Source: Betaproteobacteria bacterium (GTDB lineage Bacteria > Pseudomonadota > Gammaproteobacteria > Burkholderiales > Casimicrobiaceae). From it: 64,000 nucleotides of DNA. Below are positions 43,420 to 52,128 of this stretch, one piece after another. A program made the translations under genes and the position numbers. The notes under the pieces are model-generated. The model was not told the origin of the DNA, did not search any database, and saw only the letters and a program-made list of their open reading frames with translations. The stretch spans positions 59,918-123,917 of the forward strand of contig JADKEV010000017.1 of NCBI GenBank assembly GCA_016717855.1, in the 5' to 3' direction. Each line of letters begins with the position of its first letter. Position 1 is the stretch's first letter.

Positions 43420-43830
43420 TCAGTAGGTGAGGCAGGCGGCATTGAGAATCCCCGCGGCCAGGGAAATGGCGGCCAGGAGGACGGCCGGCGCCACCTTGTT
43501 GTCGGGAATGTTGTCGTTGAGCTGCGGCACCAGCCGGCGCACCAGGAAGTACACCAGCACCTGCACGGCAAGCGCAAGCACGCCCCAGACTACCATGTCG
43601 ACCGGATTGACGCTGTGCGCCACCGCGCTGGCGAGTGGCAGCGCCAGGCCGATGACCGCGCCCGAGTAGGCGATCGCCGCAGCCGTGTTGCCGCCGCGGA
43701 TCAGTTCGAGTTCCCGGTACGGCGTGACCCTGTCGTAGATCCACGCAAAAGCAGTCAGCAGCGCCAGCGCCAGGACCAGATAGATCAGGAAGTCATCGAC
43801 GTACTGCAGGGAGGCCATCAGGTCGCGCAT
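43420..43830 (-). CDS. DUF350 membrane protein (YjfL-like)
   Basis: 136 aa, four membrane helices (about 12-32, 48-70, 75-97, 108-132) with the family's internal two-fold pattern. Relatives (YjfL) are encoded with YjfM (DUF1190) and YjfC (ATP-grasp) in E. coli, the same trio as here. Molecular role unknown. Last gene of the ygiB-ygiC-DUF350 unit, 20 bp after the ATP-grasp gene. Confidence 0.85.
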   Translation of the reverse strand: MRDLMASLQYVDDFLIYLVLALALLTAFAWIYDRVTPYRELELIRGGNTAAAIAYSGAVIGLALPLASAVAHSVNPVDMVVWGVLALAVQVLVYFLVRRLVPQLNDNIPDNKVAPAVLLAAISLAAGILNAACLTY

Positions 43831-43850
43831 GCTGTTTTCCTTCGAGCGTC

Positions 43851-45005
43851 TTACACGAAATAGTGCGGAATGAAACGGCTGGTGTTCTTGGTGATCGGCG
43901 ACTCGTCCTCGCGGATGCCGATCCCGGCGGGCTCCTCGCCTATCACCCATGATCCTATGGTCGTGTAACTGTCGCCGTACCGCGGTATGGGCGTATACGC
44001 CTGGTAGATGAACCCCTCCTCGCCGTACGAACCTTCCTCGCGGATGACCTCCCCCCCGCGAAAGATCGTGACGTTGGCGCCCTCGCGCGAGTACAGCGGC
44101 TTCTGCACGTAGTCGGCGGCACCCTGCCCGGCCAGGCGCCAGCGATCGAAAGCTGCCGGCAACAGGTTGGGATGGCCCGGATTCAACTCCCAGAGGATGG
44201 GCAGCAGGCCCTTGTTCGAGAGCAGCATCTTCCATGGCGGCTCGACCAGCCTGATGTCGGCTTCCATCAGGTGGAGCCCGAACTCCTCGCGCACCATCCA
44301 TTCCCACGGATAGAGCTTGGCCAGCGCCTCCATCGACTGGCCGGCCTGGTCGGCAAAGCGGCGCGCATCGCCGGCCCAGCCTATGTCCTCCACATGGATG
44401 AAGCCCGTGGCGAAACCGGCCTGTTGCGCGGTGTCGCGCAGGTATTCGATATTGCCGAAATCCTCGTCGTTGTCCTTCACGCACGTGAAGTACAGGAAAC
44501 GGTCCTTGAACGCTCCATCGCGCAGCATCCGCCAGCGCTCGATCAGCTTTTCGTGCAGCGAGTTGAACTGGTCGGCGTCGGGCTGCCGCGGCAGGATGGC
44601 CTGCTCCAGCCAGTTCCATTGCGCCACGCTGCCCTCGAGCAATGCGGTGGGCGTGTCCGCGTTGTACTCGAGCATCTTGGGCGGTCCCTTGCCGTCGTAC
44701 GCAAGATCGAAGCGCCCGAACACCGAGGGCTCGCGGGCCTGCCAGGAGCGCGCCACGTACTCGTGATAAGCCGCGGGGATCTTCAGCTCGCCGAAGCGGC
44801 GTTCGGCGACGATGTGCTCGACCGCCTCCAGGCACAACCGGTGCAGGTCGGCGGTCGCGGCCTCCAACTCGTCGATCTGCGCGGCGGTGAAGCGGTAGCA
44901 CCAGCGCTCGTCCCAGTACACGCCATCCATCGAGTGATAGATGAAACCGACGTTATCGCATTGCTGCTGCCAGTCGGGGCGCGGCGTGATGGACTCGCGC
45001 TCCAT
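43851..45005 (-). CDS. Glutathionylspermidine synthase-like ATP-grasp protein (YgiC/YjfC)
   Basis: 384 aa, ATP-grasp fold equivalent to the synthetase half of E. coli Gss without the amidase domain. Family stretches are LEYNADTPTALLEGSVAQW, WKMLLSNKGLLPILWELNPGH and QKPLYSREGANV (ATP/Mg region). YgiC-type proteins are not shown to make glutathionylspermidine; the amine or peptide partner is unknown. Adjacent to DUF1190 (0 bp) and DUF350, and downstream of speE/speD on the same strand, so a polyamine substrate is an attractive inference. Confidence 0.88.
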   Translation of the reverse strand: MERESITPRPDWQQQCDNVGFIYHSMDGVYWDERWCYRFTAAQIDELEAATADLHRLCLEAVEHIVAERRFGELKIPAAYHEYVARSWQAREPSVFGRFDLAYDGKGPPKMLEYNADTPTALLEGSVAQWNWLEQAILPRQPDADQFNSLHEKLIERWRMLRDGAFKDRFLYFTCVKDNDEDFGNIEYLRDTAQQAGFATGFIHVEDIGWAGDARRFADQAGQSMEALAKLYPWEWMVREEFGLHLMEADIRLVEPPWKMLLSNKGLLPILWELNPGHPNLLPAAFDRWRLAGQGAADYVQKPLYSREGANVTIFRGGEVIREEGSYGEEGFIYQAYTPIPRYGDSYTTIGSWVIGEEPAGIGIREDESPITKNTSRFIPHYFV

Positions 45006-45377
45006 TCACGAACCCGAACTGCTGTGCGAAGCCGCGCTCGAACCGAAGCCGCCGCGGCTGATGCCGCTGCTGCCGATCGCGCGGCTGCCGCTGCGCACGG
45101 GACGCGACGCGCTGCCGACCGAAGAGCCGGAGCGGAAACTGTTGCCCGCGTAGTACGGCCCCCAGAAATAGCCCTCGCCCGCGTGGGGACGGCCCGCTGT
45201 CGCCGCCCCGTCCGGCGCGGCCTCGCACCTGGTTTCGTCGCCCCAGTCCTTGACACAATCCTGTTTGCTGGCATACAGGTCGCGGCGCTCGTCCTGGTTT
45301 TCGCACGCGGCCAGCGCGGCAGCGCCCATCAGGACCAGCGAGATCTGCGCGGAACGTTTGCGAGTGCGTTTGAGCAT
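45006..45377 (-). CDS. DUF1190 (YgiB/YjfM-like) lipoprotein
   Basis: 123 aa. Lipobox LAAC (Cys about 26) after a basic N-terminus, a cysteine-containing segment (KQDCVKDWGDETRCE), then a low-complexity Gly/Ser-rich tail ending RGGFGSSAASHSSSGS. RGGFG near the C-terminus is the DUF1190 hallmark shared with E. coli YgiB. The stop abuts the ATP-grasp start, indicating coupling. Function unknown. Confidence 0.8.
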   Translation of the reverse strand: MLKRTRKRSAQISLVLMGAAALAACENQDERRDLYASKQDCVKDWGDETRCEAAPDGAATAGRPHAGEGYFWGPYYAGNSFRSGSSVGSASRPVRSGSRAIGSSGISRGGFGSSAASHSSSGS

Positions 45378-45582
45378 GCAAGGCCTGTTCTTCGAAACAG
45401 TAGGGCGCCGGCGGTGTGACGGACCGGTCCCGGAAGTTGGCGACAAGGGGTTACGGCGGCGCTGCTTGCGCACTGGCTGGACGCGACTCGATGCCCCTCC
45501 AGCTTCCGAACGAACCATTGCCGGCCCGCGCCCATGCTGCGTGCGACCTCGGGACCGGCAGCCTGCCTAGCCAGCGAAGATC

Positions 45583-45612
45583 AGTGTAGGGTCAGGAAAG
45601 CAAAAGCGTCAA
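45583..45612 (-). promoter_or_regulatory. Promoter of the DUF1190-YgiC-DUF350 operon
   Basis: Minus strand TTGACG (45607-45612), 18-bp spacer, TACACT (45583-45588). The resulting leader to the DUF1190 start is about 200 nt, unusually long, with no riboswitch fold that I recognise. Confidence 0.65.
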
Positions 45613-45676
45613 GCCGCGCGCCGCACACGGCGAGGCGCCGCGCTCCCGGCTCGACCGCGCCGGGCGCGGCACCCGA

Positions 45677-45928
45677 TCAGTGCACGGTGGCGGAATTCAG
45701 GAAACAGAGAACGGCGCCGGACTTGAGGCGGAAGACGCCGGGACCGATCTGATCCGCGCCGCGCACCTCGTTGAACGTCAGTTCGTACTCGGAATCGTCC
45801 GCCGTGGCCTCGAGCACGATGTCGTCGTCGACCAGGCTGTCGTCGGGCAGGCAGAGGTAGCCGGTCACGAACATGCGGCCGTTCACCTGGACGAACTTGG
45901 CGTCTTGCATGGCTTGCAGTATGTCCAC
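45677..45928 (-). CDS. Small conserved-looking hypothetical protein after speE
   Basis: 83 aa from a GTG with AAGGGA upstream (ATG six codons later possible). Acidic protein with beta-strand pattern: FVQVNGRMFVTGYLCLPDD, a run of Asp, and GVFRLKSGAVLCFLNSATVH at the end. No membrane segment or motif recognised. 97 bp downstream of speE on the same strand, so probably co-transcribed with speD-speE. Confidence 0.6.
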   Translation of the reverse strand: MDILQAMQDAKFVQVNGRMFVTGYLCLPDDSLVDDDIVLEATADDSEYELTFNEVRGADQIGPGVFRLKSGAVLCFLNSATVH

Positions 45929-46025
45929 GATGGTGTCCCTTGTTTGCCGCGGCAGCTGCCGTCGGTCCGATAACGCACCCGGTAGATGCGGCGATGACGG
46001 GACATTTACAAGGCCCGCGCCGGCG

Positions 46026-46901
46026 TCAGCCGCCAGACGGTATGAGCGCGCGGACGAAGTTGGGCAACGCGAACCCGGCGCGATGCATGTCGCCATTGAA
46101 GTACTGCAGGGCGGCAATGCCCCTTCGCGTGAGGCGGTCATCGACCTCGGCGGCCGACAACGCCAGCGGATCGGTGCGCTGCGCGGCGCACGCCATTCCC
46201 CAGTTGGCGCCATAGAGAGGGATGTGGACGAAGTAGGGCCGGACGATCACAAACACCGACGCGAGACGCCGCAGCGCGGTCGCAAACCGTTCGGGGTGAA
46301 AGAAAGGCGAACCCAGGTGCAGCGTCAGTGTGCCGCCCGGGCGCAGCGCACGATTGGCGGCCTGATAAAACGCCGTGGTGTATAACGCCTCCGCCGGACC
46401 GACCGGGTCCGTCAGGTCCATCACCACGAGGTCGAACTTCTCCGCGGTACCCTCGAGAAAGTCAAAGCCGTCACCAAACCGGGTTTCGACGCGCGGATCA
46501 TCGAGCGCCCCGCGGTGCACCGACAGGAAGTGCGTCCTGGCGATCCGGACGACCTCGGCATCGAGTTCCGCCATCACCACGCGCGCCATCGACGGGTGCT
46601 TGAGCAGTTCCTCGATCGACCCGCCGTCGCCGCCGCCGACGACCAGCGCGCTGGCCGGTGCGTCCTGCGCGATGGCAGCGGGATGGATGAGACACTCGTG
46701 ATAGAAAAACTCGTCGCGCTCCGACGTCATGTTGGCCCCATCGAGCCGGAACATGCGCCCCAATTGCGGCGTTTCGAATACTTCGATCCGTTGATGCGCG
46801 GTCGTCACCGCTTCGACCAGCCGGCCGCGGCGGAAGACCACGCCCGCGTCGGCGCTCAGCCATTCGAACAGGAACGCATCGTCATCCGGCCGCTCCGCCA
46901 T
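46026..46901 (-). CDS. speE: Polyamine aminopropyltransferase (spermidine synthase)
   Basis: Transfers aminopropyl from decarboxylated SAM to putrescine, giving spermidine. 291 aa. N-terminal beta domain, SAM site VVGGGDGGSIEELL, catalytic DLTDPVGPAEALY and the GANWGMA region are present. It lies 17 bp downstream of speD, which supplies its co-substrate, so the pair forms a spermidine operon. A second, membrane-fused relative is at 17161. Confidence 0.93.
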   Translation of the reverse strand: MAERPDDDAFLFEWLSADAGVVFRRGRLVEAVTTAHQRIEVFETPQLGRMFRLDGANMTSERDEFFYHECLIHPAAIAQDAPASALVVGGGDGGSIEELLKHPSMARVVMAELDAEVVRIARTHFLSVHRGALDDPRVETRFGDGFDFLEGTAEKFDLVVMDLTDPVGPAEALYTTAFYQAANRALRPGGTLTLHLGSPFFHPERFATALRRLASVFVIVRPYFVHIPLYGANWGMACAAQRTDPLALSAAEVDDRLTRRGIAALQYFNGDMHRAGFALPNFVRALIPSGG

Positions 46902-46918
46902 GATCCCCGATCCCCGGT

Positions 46919-47299
46919 TCAGGCGGCCTTGCGCACCAGGGCCGGCGCGCCGCGGCGAATGGCGCGCTCGCTGGTCCTGGCCGGGCGCAGCACGTTGCGC
47001 AACGCATCGAACAGATGCTGGGCACGGGCGGTGTTGTCCACGCTGACGTTGCAGACATACACGTCGACCGAGACGAAGCCCGTTTCCGGCCACGTGTGGA
47101 TGGCCATATGCGATTCGGCCAGCAGAACCATTCCCGTGACGCCCTGCGGCGAGAACTGGTGGAAGTTCTCGCCGACCGCCGTGAGGCCGGCATCCCGGGT
47201 CGCGGCAAGGCACAGGTCGCGCATCGCGTCGGACCGCGTCATGGCCGGCGTGTCGGCGGGGCAGCCGAACCATTCGCCAAGCAGGTGGATACCGTCCAT
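46919..47299 (-). CDS. speD: S-adenosylmethionine decarboxylase proenzyme
   Basis: Class 1B (SpeH-type) AdoMet decarboxylase, self-processed to create a pyruvoyl group. 126 aa. The cleavage site is Glu-Ser in LLAESHMAIHTWPE (Ser63), with His68 and a Cys near 83 (VYVCNVS) as the other expected active-site residues. First gene of speD-speE. A 7-11-7 inverted repeat ttccatg/catggaa at 47401-47425 lies 102 bp upstream, shared with the divergent tkt promoter region. Confidence 0.95.
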   Translation of the reverse strand: MDGIHLLGEWFGCPADTPAMTRSDAMRDLCLAATRDAGLTAVGENFHQFSPQGVTGMVLLAESHMAIHTWPETGFVSVDVYVCNVSVDNTARAQHLFDALRNVLRPARTSERAIRRGAPALVRKAA

Positions 47300-47460
47300 C
47301 GTTGACCTCAGTGCCGGGGACCAGCGCGGGGCGCCTCAAAATACTGAAGCCCCATCCGGACGACGGGGCGGCAACTGCGACGGGGCGGAAAACACCGGTC
47401 TTCCATGTTGACGGCGATCATGGAAACATCCGAATGTTGCCCTGTGGCAGAGAAGAATTA

Positions 47461-47489
47461 TTGCATAAAATCAGGTAGTCAGCGATAAT
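47461..47489 (+). promoter_or_regulatory. Promoter of the tkt-gapA-pgk-pyk operon
   Basis: TTGCAT (47461-47466), 17-bp spacer, GATAAT (47484-47489), 90 bp before the transketolase start. The rest of the 282-bp gap between speD and tkt holds the inverted repeat at 47401-47425 and nothing else that I recognise. Confidence 0.65.
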
Positions 47490-47581
47490 TTCCGGGACGG
47501 GTGCTGCAATGCAGCATGCGAGCGTGCCACTGCCCGGCGCGCACGGCTCCACCAATGAATGCAACCGGCGATTCCCCCACC

Positions 47582-49636
47582 ATGAGTTCTACCGTTTCCG
47601 GCCGCTCCGGCCCGTCCGATCTGGTCCTGGCCAATGCGATCCGGGCGCTTGCGATGGACGCCGTGGAGAAGGCCAAGTCCGGCCATCCAGGCATGCCGAT
47701 GGGCATGGCGGATATCGCGGTGGCGCTCTGGAACCGCCACCTGCGGCACAACCCGGCGAATCCGCACTGGGCGAATCGCGACCGCTTCGTGCTCTCCAAC
47801 GGCCACGGCTCGATGCTGCAGTATGCGTTGCTGCACCTGACGGGCTACGACCTGCCGCTGCGGGAACTGGAGAATTTCCGCCAGCTGCATTCGAAGACGC
47901 CTGGCCACCCTGAGGTGGGCGTGACGCCCGGCGTCGAGACGACGACCGGACCGTTGGGCCAGGGGCTGGCCAACGCGGTGGGCATGGCGCTGGCGGAGAA
48001 GCTGCTGGCGGCGGAGTTCAATCGTCCCGGCCACGACATCGTCGATCACCACACGTATGTTTTCCTGGGCGACGGCTGCCTGATGGAAGGGATTTCGCAC
48101 GAAGTCTGCGCGCTCGCCGGGACCTGGGGCCTGTCAAAGCTGATTGCGTTCTACGACGACAACGGCATTTCCATCGATGGCGAAGTCAGGCACTGGTTCA
48201 CCGACGACACGCCCGCGCGCTTCGAGGCGTACCGCTGGAACGTGATCCGCGCTGTCGACGGCCACGACGTCGACGCGGTCGATGCCGCGATCAAGGCCGC
48301 GCAGGCGCAGGCCGCGGGCCCTGCGGCCAGGCCGACGCTGATCTGCTGCAAGACGATCATCGGCAAAGGCGCGCCGAACAAGCAGGGAACCGAGAGCGCG
48401 CACGGCGCCGCGCTGGGCGAAAAGGAAGTCGCAGCCACGCGCGCCGCGCTGCTTTGGGACCACCCGCCCTTCGTCATTCCGCAGGACATCTACGACGCGT
48501 GGAACGCCAGGGAGTGCGGGGCGCTGCTCGAAGCGCGCTGGAACGAACGCTTTGCCGCCTACTGCACCGCGCACGCCGGCCTCGCCGCCGAGTTCGAGCG
48601 CCGCACGCGCGGCGAGTTGCCCGCGGACTTCGAATTGAAGGCGGCAGAACTGGTCGCGGCGACGGCGGCGAAAGGCGAGACCATCGCCACGCGCAAGGCG
48701 TCGCAGAACTCGCTCGATGGGCTATCGGGATTCGTGCCTGAACTTCTCGGCGGCTCCGCGGACCTGACCGGATCCAACCTGACCAACTTCAAGACCTCGA
48801 CGCCGCTGCGCAACGACGACGGACACTTCGCGCCGGGCAACCACATCAACTACGGCGTGCGCGAGTTCGGCATGGCGGCGATCATGAACGGCGTCGCGCT
48901 GCACGGCGGCCATATCCCGTACGGCGGCACGTTCCTCACCTTCAGCGACTACAGCCGCAACGCCATCCGGATGGCGGCGCTGATGAAACTGCGGGTGATC
49001 CACGTGTTCACCCACGATTCGATCGGCCTCGGCGAAGACGGCCCGACCCACCAGTCGGTCGAACACGCATCGGCGTTGCGGCTGATTCCCAACATTTCGC
49101 TCTGGCGGCCCTGCGACACCGTCGAGACCATGGTGGCATGGAACGCGGCGCTCGCCCACGCAACCGGCCCCACCGCGCTGTTGCTGACCCGGCAGAACGT
49201 GGCCTTTCAGAAACGGACTCAGGCGCAGATCGACGGCATCGCGCGCGGCGCGTACGTGCTCTCCGAGGCCGCCGGCGGCAAGGCGCAGGCGATCCTGCTC
49301 GCGACCGGCTCCGAGGTGGGACTGGCCATCGACGCGCAGGCGAAGCTCGCCGAAGCCGGCGTCGCGGTGCGCGTGGTGTCGATGCCGTGCACCGACGTCT
49401 ACGACCGGCAGGATGCCGCATACAAGGCCGCGGTGCTGCCGGAGGCGGTGCCCAAGGTTTCGATTGAGGCCGGCGTCACCGGCACCTGGTGGAAATACGT
49501 CGGCCACCGCGGCTGCGCGGTCGGCATCGACACGTTCGGCGAGTCGGCTCCCGGCGCGCCGCTGTTCAAGCACTTCGGGTTCACGGTCGAACATGTTGTC
49601 TCGACCGTGCGCAAAGTCCTGGCGCCAGCCAGCTAA
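47582..49636 (+). CDS. tkt: Transketolase
   Basis: ThDP enzyme of the pentose phosphate (and Calvin) pathway exchanging two-carbon units between sugar phosphates. 684 aa. AKSGHPGMPMGMADIA N-terminus, ThDP/Mg motif GDGCLMEG..DDNGISIDG, the transketolase signature around GLGEDGPTHQSVEH, and a C-terminal domain with DTFGESAPG are all present. ATG at 47582 (MSSTV) chosen; an in-frame ATG at 47555 is equally possible, neither having a strong Shine-Dalgarno. Opens the central-carbon operon, 19 bp before gapA. Confidence 0.96.
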   Translation: MSSTVSGRSGPSDLVLANAIRALAMDAVEKAKSGHPGMPMGMADIAVALWNRHLRHNPANPHWANRDRFVLSNGHGSMLQYALLHLTGYDLPLRELENFRQLHSKTPGHPEVGVTPGVETTTGPLGQGLANAVGMALAEKLLAAEFNRPGHDIVDHHTYVFLGDGCLMEGISHEVCALAGTWGLSKLIAFYDDNGISIDGEVRHWFTDDTPARFEAYRWNVIRAVDGHDVDAVDAAIKAAQAQAAGPAARPTLICCKTIIGKGAPNKQGTESAHGAALGEKEVAATRAALLWDHPPFVIPQDIYDAWNARECGALLEARWNERFAAYCTAHAGLAAEFERRTRGELPADFELKAAELVAATAAKGETIATRKASQNSLDGLSGFVPELLGGSADLTGSNLTNFKTSTPLRNDDGHFAPGNHINYGVREFGMAAIMNGVALHGGHIPYGGTFLTFSDYSRNAIRMAALMKLRVIHVFTHDSIGLGEDGPTHQSVEHASALRLIPNISLWRPCDTVETMVAWNAALAHATGPTALLLTRQNVAFQKRTQAQIDGIARGAYVLSEAAGGKAQAILLATGSEVGLAIDAQAKLAEAGVAVRVVSMPCTDVYDRQDAAYKAAVLPEAVPKVSIEAGVTGTWWKYVGHRGCAVGIDTFGESAPGAPLFKHFGFTVEHVVSTVRKVLAPAS

Positions 49637-49655
49637 ACCAACCAAGGAAACGGAC

Positions 49656-50666
49656 ATGGCAATCAAGGTAGGCATCAACGGCTACGGCCGCATCGGACGG
49701 AACATCCTGCGCGCGCTGTATGAATCGGGCAGGACCGACATCGAAATCGTCGCGGTCAACGACCTGGGCGACGCAGAGACCAACGCGTACCTGACGCGCC
49801 ACGACACCGCGCACGGACCGTTTCGCAAGGAAGTCCAGGTCAAGGATGGCCATCTGGTGATAGACGGCGACACCATCCAGGTGTTCGCGATCAGGAATCC
49901 GGCGGAGTTGCCCTGGGGCAAGCTGGGCGTCGATGTGGTGCTCGAGTGCACGGGCCTCTTCAACAGCAAGGCGAAGGCCGGCGCCCACCTGACGGCCGGG
50001 GCGAAGAAGGTCATCCTGTCCGCGCCCGGCGACAAGGACGTCGACGCGACCATCGTCTATGGCGTCAACCATGGCTCGCTGAAAGCGAGCGACACGGTGA
50101 TCTCCAACGCCTCGTGCACCACCAACTGCCTGGCGCCGATGGCCAAGGTCCTCAACGACACGGTGGGCATCGTCAACGGCCTGATGACGACGGTGCATGC
50201 GTACACGAACGACCAGGTGCTCACCGACGTGTTCCACAAGGATCTGCGCCGCGCGCGCGCCGCCGCCCAGAACATGATCCCGACCAAGACCGGAGCCGCC
50301 GCCGCGGTGGGACTGGTGCTGCCGGAGCTCAATGGCAAGCTGGACGGCTACGCCATCCGCGTACCGACGATCAACGTCTCGGTGGTCGACCTGTCGTTCA
50401 TCGCCGGCCGCGACACCACGGTCGCCGAAATCAACGCCGCGCTCAAGGCGGCGTCGGAAGCCGGTCCGCTCAAGGGCATCCTCGGGTACAACACCGCGCC
50501 GCTGGTGTCGTCGGACTTCAACCACGATCCGCGTTCGTCGATCTTCGACTCGACCCTGACCAAGGTCTCGGGCCGGCTGTGCAAAGCCTCGTCCTGGTAC
50601 GACAACGAGTGGGGATTCAGCAACCGGATGCTGGACGCCACGGTCGCGCTGATGGCCGCGAAGTAG
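49656..50666 (+). CDS. gapA: Glyceraldehyde-3-phosphate dehydrogenase
   Basis: 336 aa. NAD-binding GINGYGRIGRNILR at the N-terminus and the catalytic cysteine in NASCTTNCLAP. The catalytic-domain stretch VPTINVSVVDL and C-terminal WYDNEWGFSNRM are standard. ATG follows AAGGAAA. Second gene of the tkt-gapA-pgk-pyk unit; it can serve glycolysis or gluconeogenesis. Confidence 0.97.
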   Translation: MAIKVGINGYGRIGRNILRALYESGRTDIEIVAVNDLGDAETNAYLTRHDTAHGPFRKEVQVKDGHLVIDGDTIQVFAIRNPAELPWGKLGVDVVLECTGLFNSKAKAGAHLTAGAKKVILSAPGDKDVDATIVYGVNHGSLKASDTVISNASCTTNCLAPMAKVLNDTVGIVNGLMTTVHAYTNDQVLTDVFHKDLRRARAAAQNMIPTKTGAAAAVGLVLPELNGKLDGYAIRVPTINVSVVDLSFIAGRDTTVAEINAALKAASEAGPLKGILGYNTAPLVSSDFNHDPRSSIFDSTLTKVSGRLCKASSWYDNEWGFSNRMLDATVALMAAK

Positions 50667-50696
50667 TTACGGCGACGCGAATGCGCCAGGTATCAC

Positions 50697-50740
50697 CGCG
50701 CCGGGCAGCAAGCGCGTCCGGCCGCGTGCGGCCCGGCGCG
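50697..50740 (+). other. GC-rich hairpin between gapA and pgk
   Basis: Perfect 10-bp stem cgcgccgggc / gcccggcgcg (50697-50706 and 50731-50740) enclosing 24 nt with a further cgcg/cgcg pairing. No T-run, so a processing or stability element is more likely than a terminator. Confidence 0.5.
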
Positions 50741-50830
50741 CAAGCGGCGCAATCGAATTCCGCAACAGTCTCCCCGGATGCAGCGAACGTGCGCGCAAGC
50801 GCGCTTCGAACTCCGGATTGAAAGTCGATC

Positions 50831-52015
50831 ATGAACTTCAAGCGTCTCGCCGATCTCCCCCTCGCCGGCAAGCGGGTCTTCATCCGCTCCGATCTCAACG
50901 TGCCCCAGGACGACGCCGGCGCCATCACCGACGACACGCGGATACGCGCCTCGGTGCCCGGCATCCGCCTGGCGCGCGATGCCGGCGCCGCGGTCATGGT
51001 GACCTCGCACCTCGGGCGTCCGACCGAAGGCGAAGTCAAGCCCGAAGATTCGCTGGCCCCGATCGCCCGCCGGCTCGCCGAATTGCTGGGGTCGCCGGTG
51101 ACCCTGGTCCAGAACTGGATCGACGGCGGCTTCGCCGTGCAGCCCGGCCAGGTGGTGCTGCTCGAGAACTGCCGCTGCAACAAGGGGGAGAAGAAGAACG
51201 ACCCCGCGCTGGCGAAAAAGATGGCGGCACTATGCGACGTCTACGTCAACGACGCGTTCGGCACCGCGCACCGCGCCGAAGCCACGACCGAGGGCATCGC
51301 GCGCCTTGCGCCGGTGGCATGCGCCGGCCCGCTGATGGCGGCGGAACTCGAAGCCCTCGGCAAGGCCCTCGGCCAGCCGCGGCGGCCGCTGGTGGCGATC
51401 GTCGCCGGATCCAAGGTGTCGACCAAGCTGAGCATACTCGGCACGCTGGCCGACAAGGTCGACCAGCTGATCGTCGGCGGCGGCATCGCCAACACGTTCC
51501 TGCTTGCCGCCGGCTTCCCGATCGGCAAGTCGCTGGCCGAAGCCGATCTCGTCGGGGAAGCGCGGACCATCATCGCCAGGATGAAGGCGCGCGGCGCCGC
51601 GGTGCCGCTGCCCGTCGACGTCGTCTGTGCGAAGGAGTTCGCGGCGACGGCCGTCGCGACCATCAAGCCGGTAGCCGAGGTGGCGGCTGATGACCTGATA
51701 CTGGACATCGGACCGGTGTCCAGCGCTGCGCTCGCCGCCCAACTCATGACAGCCGGTACCATTGTCTGGAACGGACCCGTCGGCGTGTTCGAGTTCGACG
51801 CGTTCGCCGGCGGCACGAAGGCCATCGCGCAAGCCATCGCCGCATCCTCCGCGTTTTCGGTGGCCGGTGGCGGCGACACCATTGCCGCGATCAACAAGTT
51901 CGGCATCGCGGACAAGGTCGGCTACATCTCCACCGCCGGCGGCGCGTTCCTGGAGTTTCTCGAAGGCAAGACGCTCCCGGCCGTTGCCGTGCTGCAGGAG
52001 CGAGCCGACGCCTGA
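50831..52015 (+). CDS. pgk: Phosphoglycerate kinase
   Basis: 394 aa. N-terminal RSDLNVP and LGRPTEG substrate-binding stretches, GSKVSTKL hinge region, C-terminal nucleotide-domain motif GGGDT. Catalyses ATP-forming transfer from 1,3-bisphosphoglycerate. Third gene of the operon; 164 bp after gapA. Confidence 0.97.
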   Translation: MNFKRLADLPLAGKRVFIRSDLNVPQDDAGAITDDTRIRASVPGIRLARDAGAAVMVTSHLGRPTEGEVKPEDSLAPIARRLAELLGSPVTLVQNWIDGGFAVQPGQVVLLENCRCNKGEKKNDPALAKKMAALCDVYVNDAFGTAHRAEATTEGIARLAPVACAGPLMAAELEALGKALGQPRRPLVAIVAGSKVSTKLSILGTLADKVDQLIVGGGIANTFLLAAGFPIGKSLAEADLVGEARTIIARMKARGAAVPLPVDVVCAKEFAATAVATIKPVAEVAADDLILDIGPVSSAALAAQLMTAGTIVWNGPVGVFEFDAFAGGTKAIAQAIAASSAFSVAGGGDTIAAINKFGIADKVGYISTAGGAFLEFLEGKTLPAVAVLQERADA

Positions 52016-52021
52016 TCCCGC

Positions 52022-52042
52022 GAGCCGGCGCAGCGCCGGCTC
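52022..52042 (+). other. Hairpin between pgk and pyk
   Basis: Palindromic gagccggc-gcagc-gccggctc starting 7 bp past the pgk stop, without a T-run. Confidence 0.5.
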
Positions 52043-52128
52043 CGCCGTCGTGGATTTGCCGCGACCTTCGTGACACAATAGCCGGCTTCGCACGCCGGTT
52101 AGCGCGTGCCTTTCCCAGAATTGCCGCC

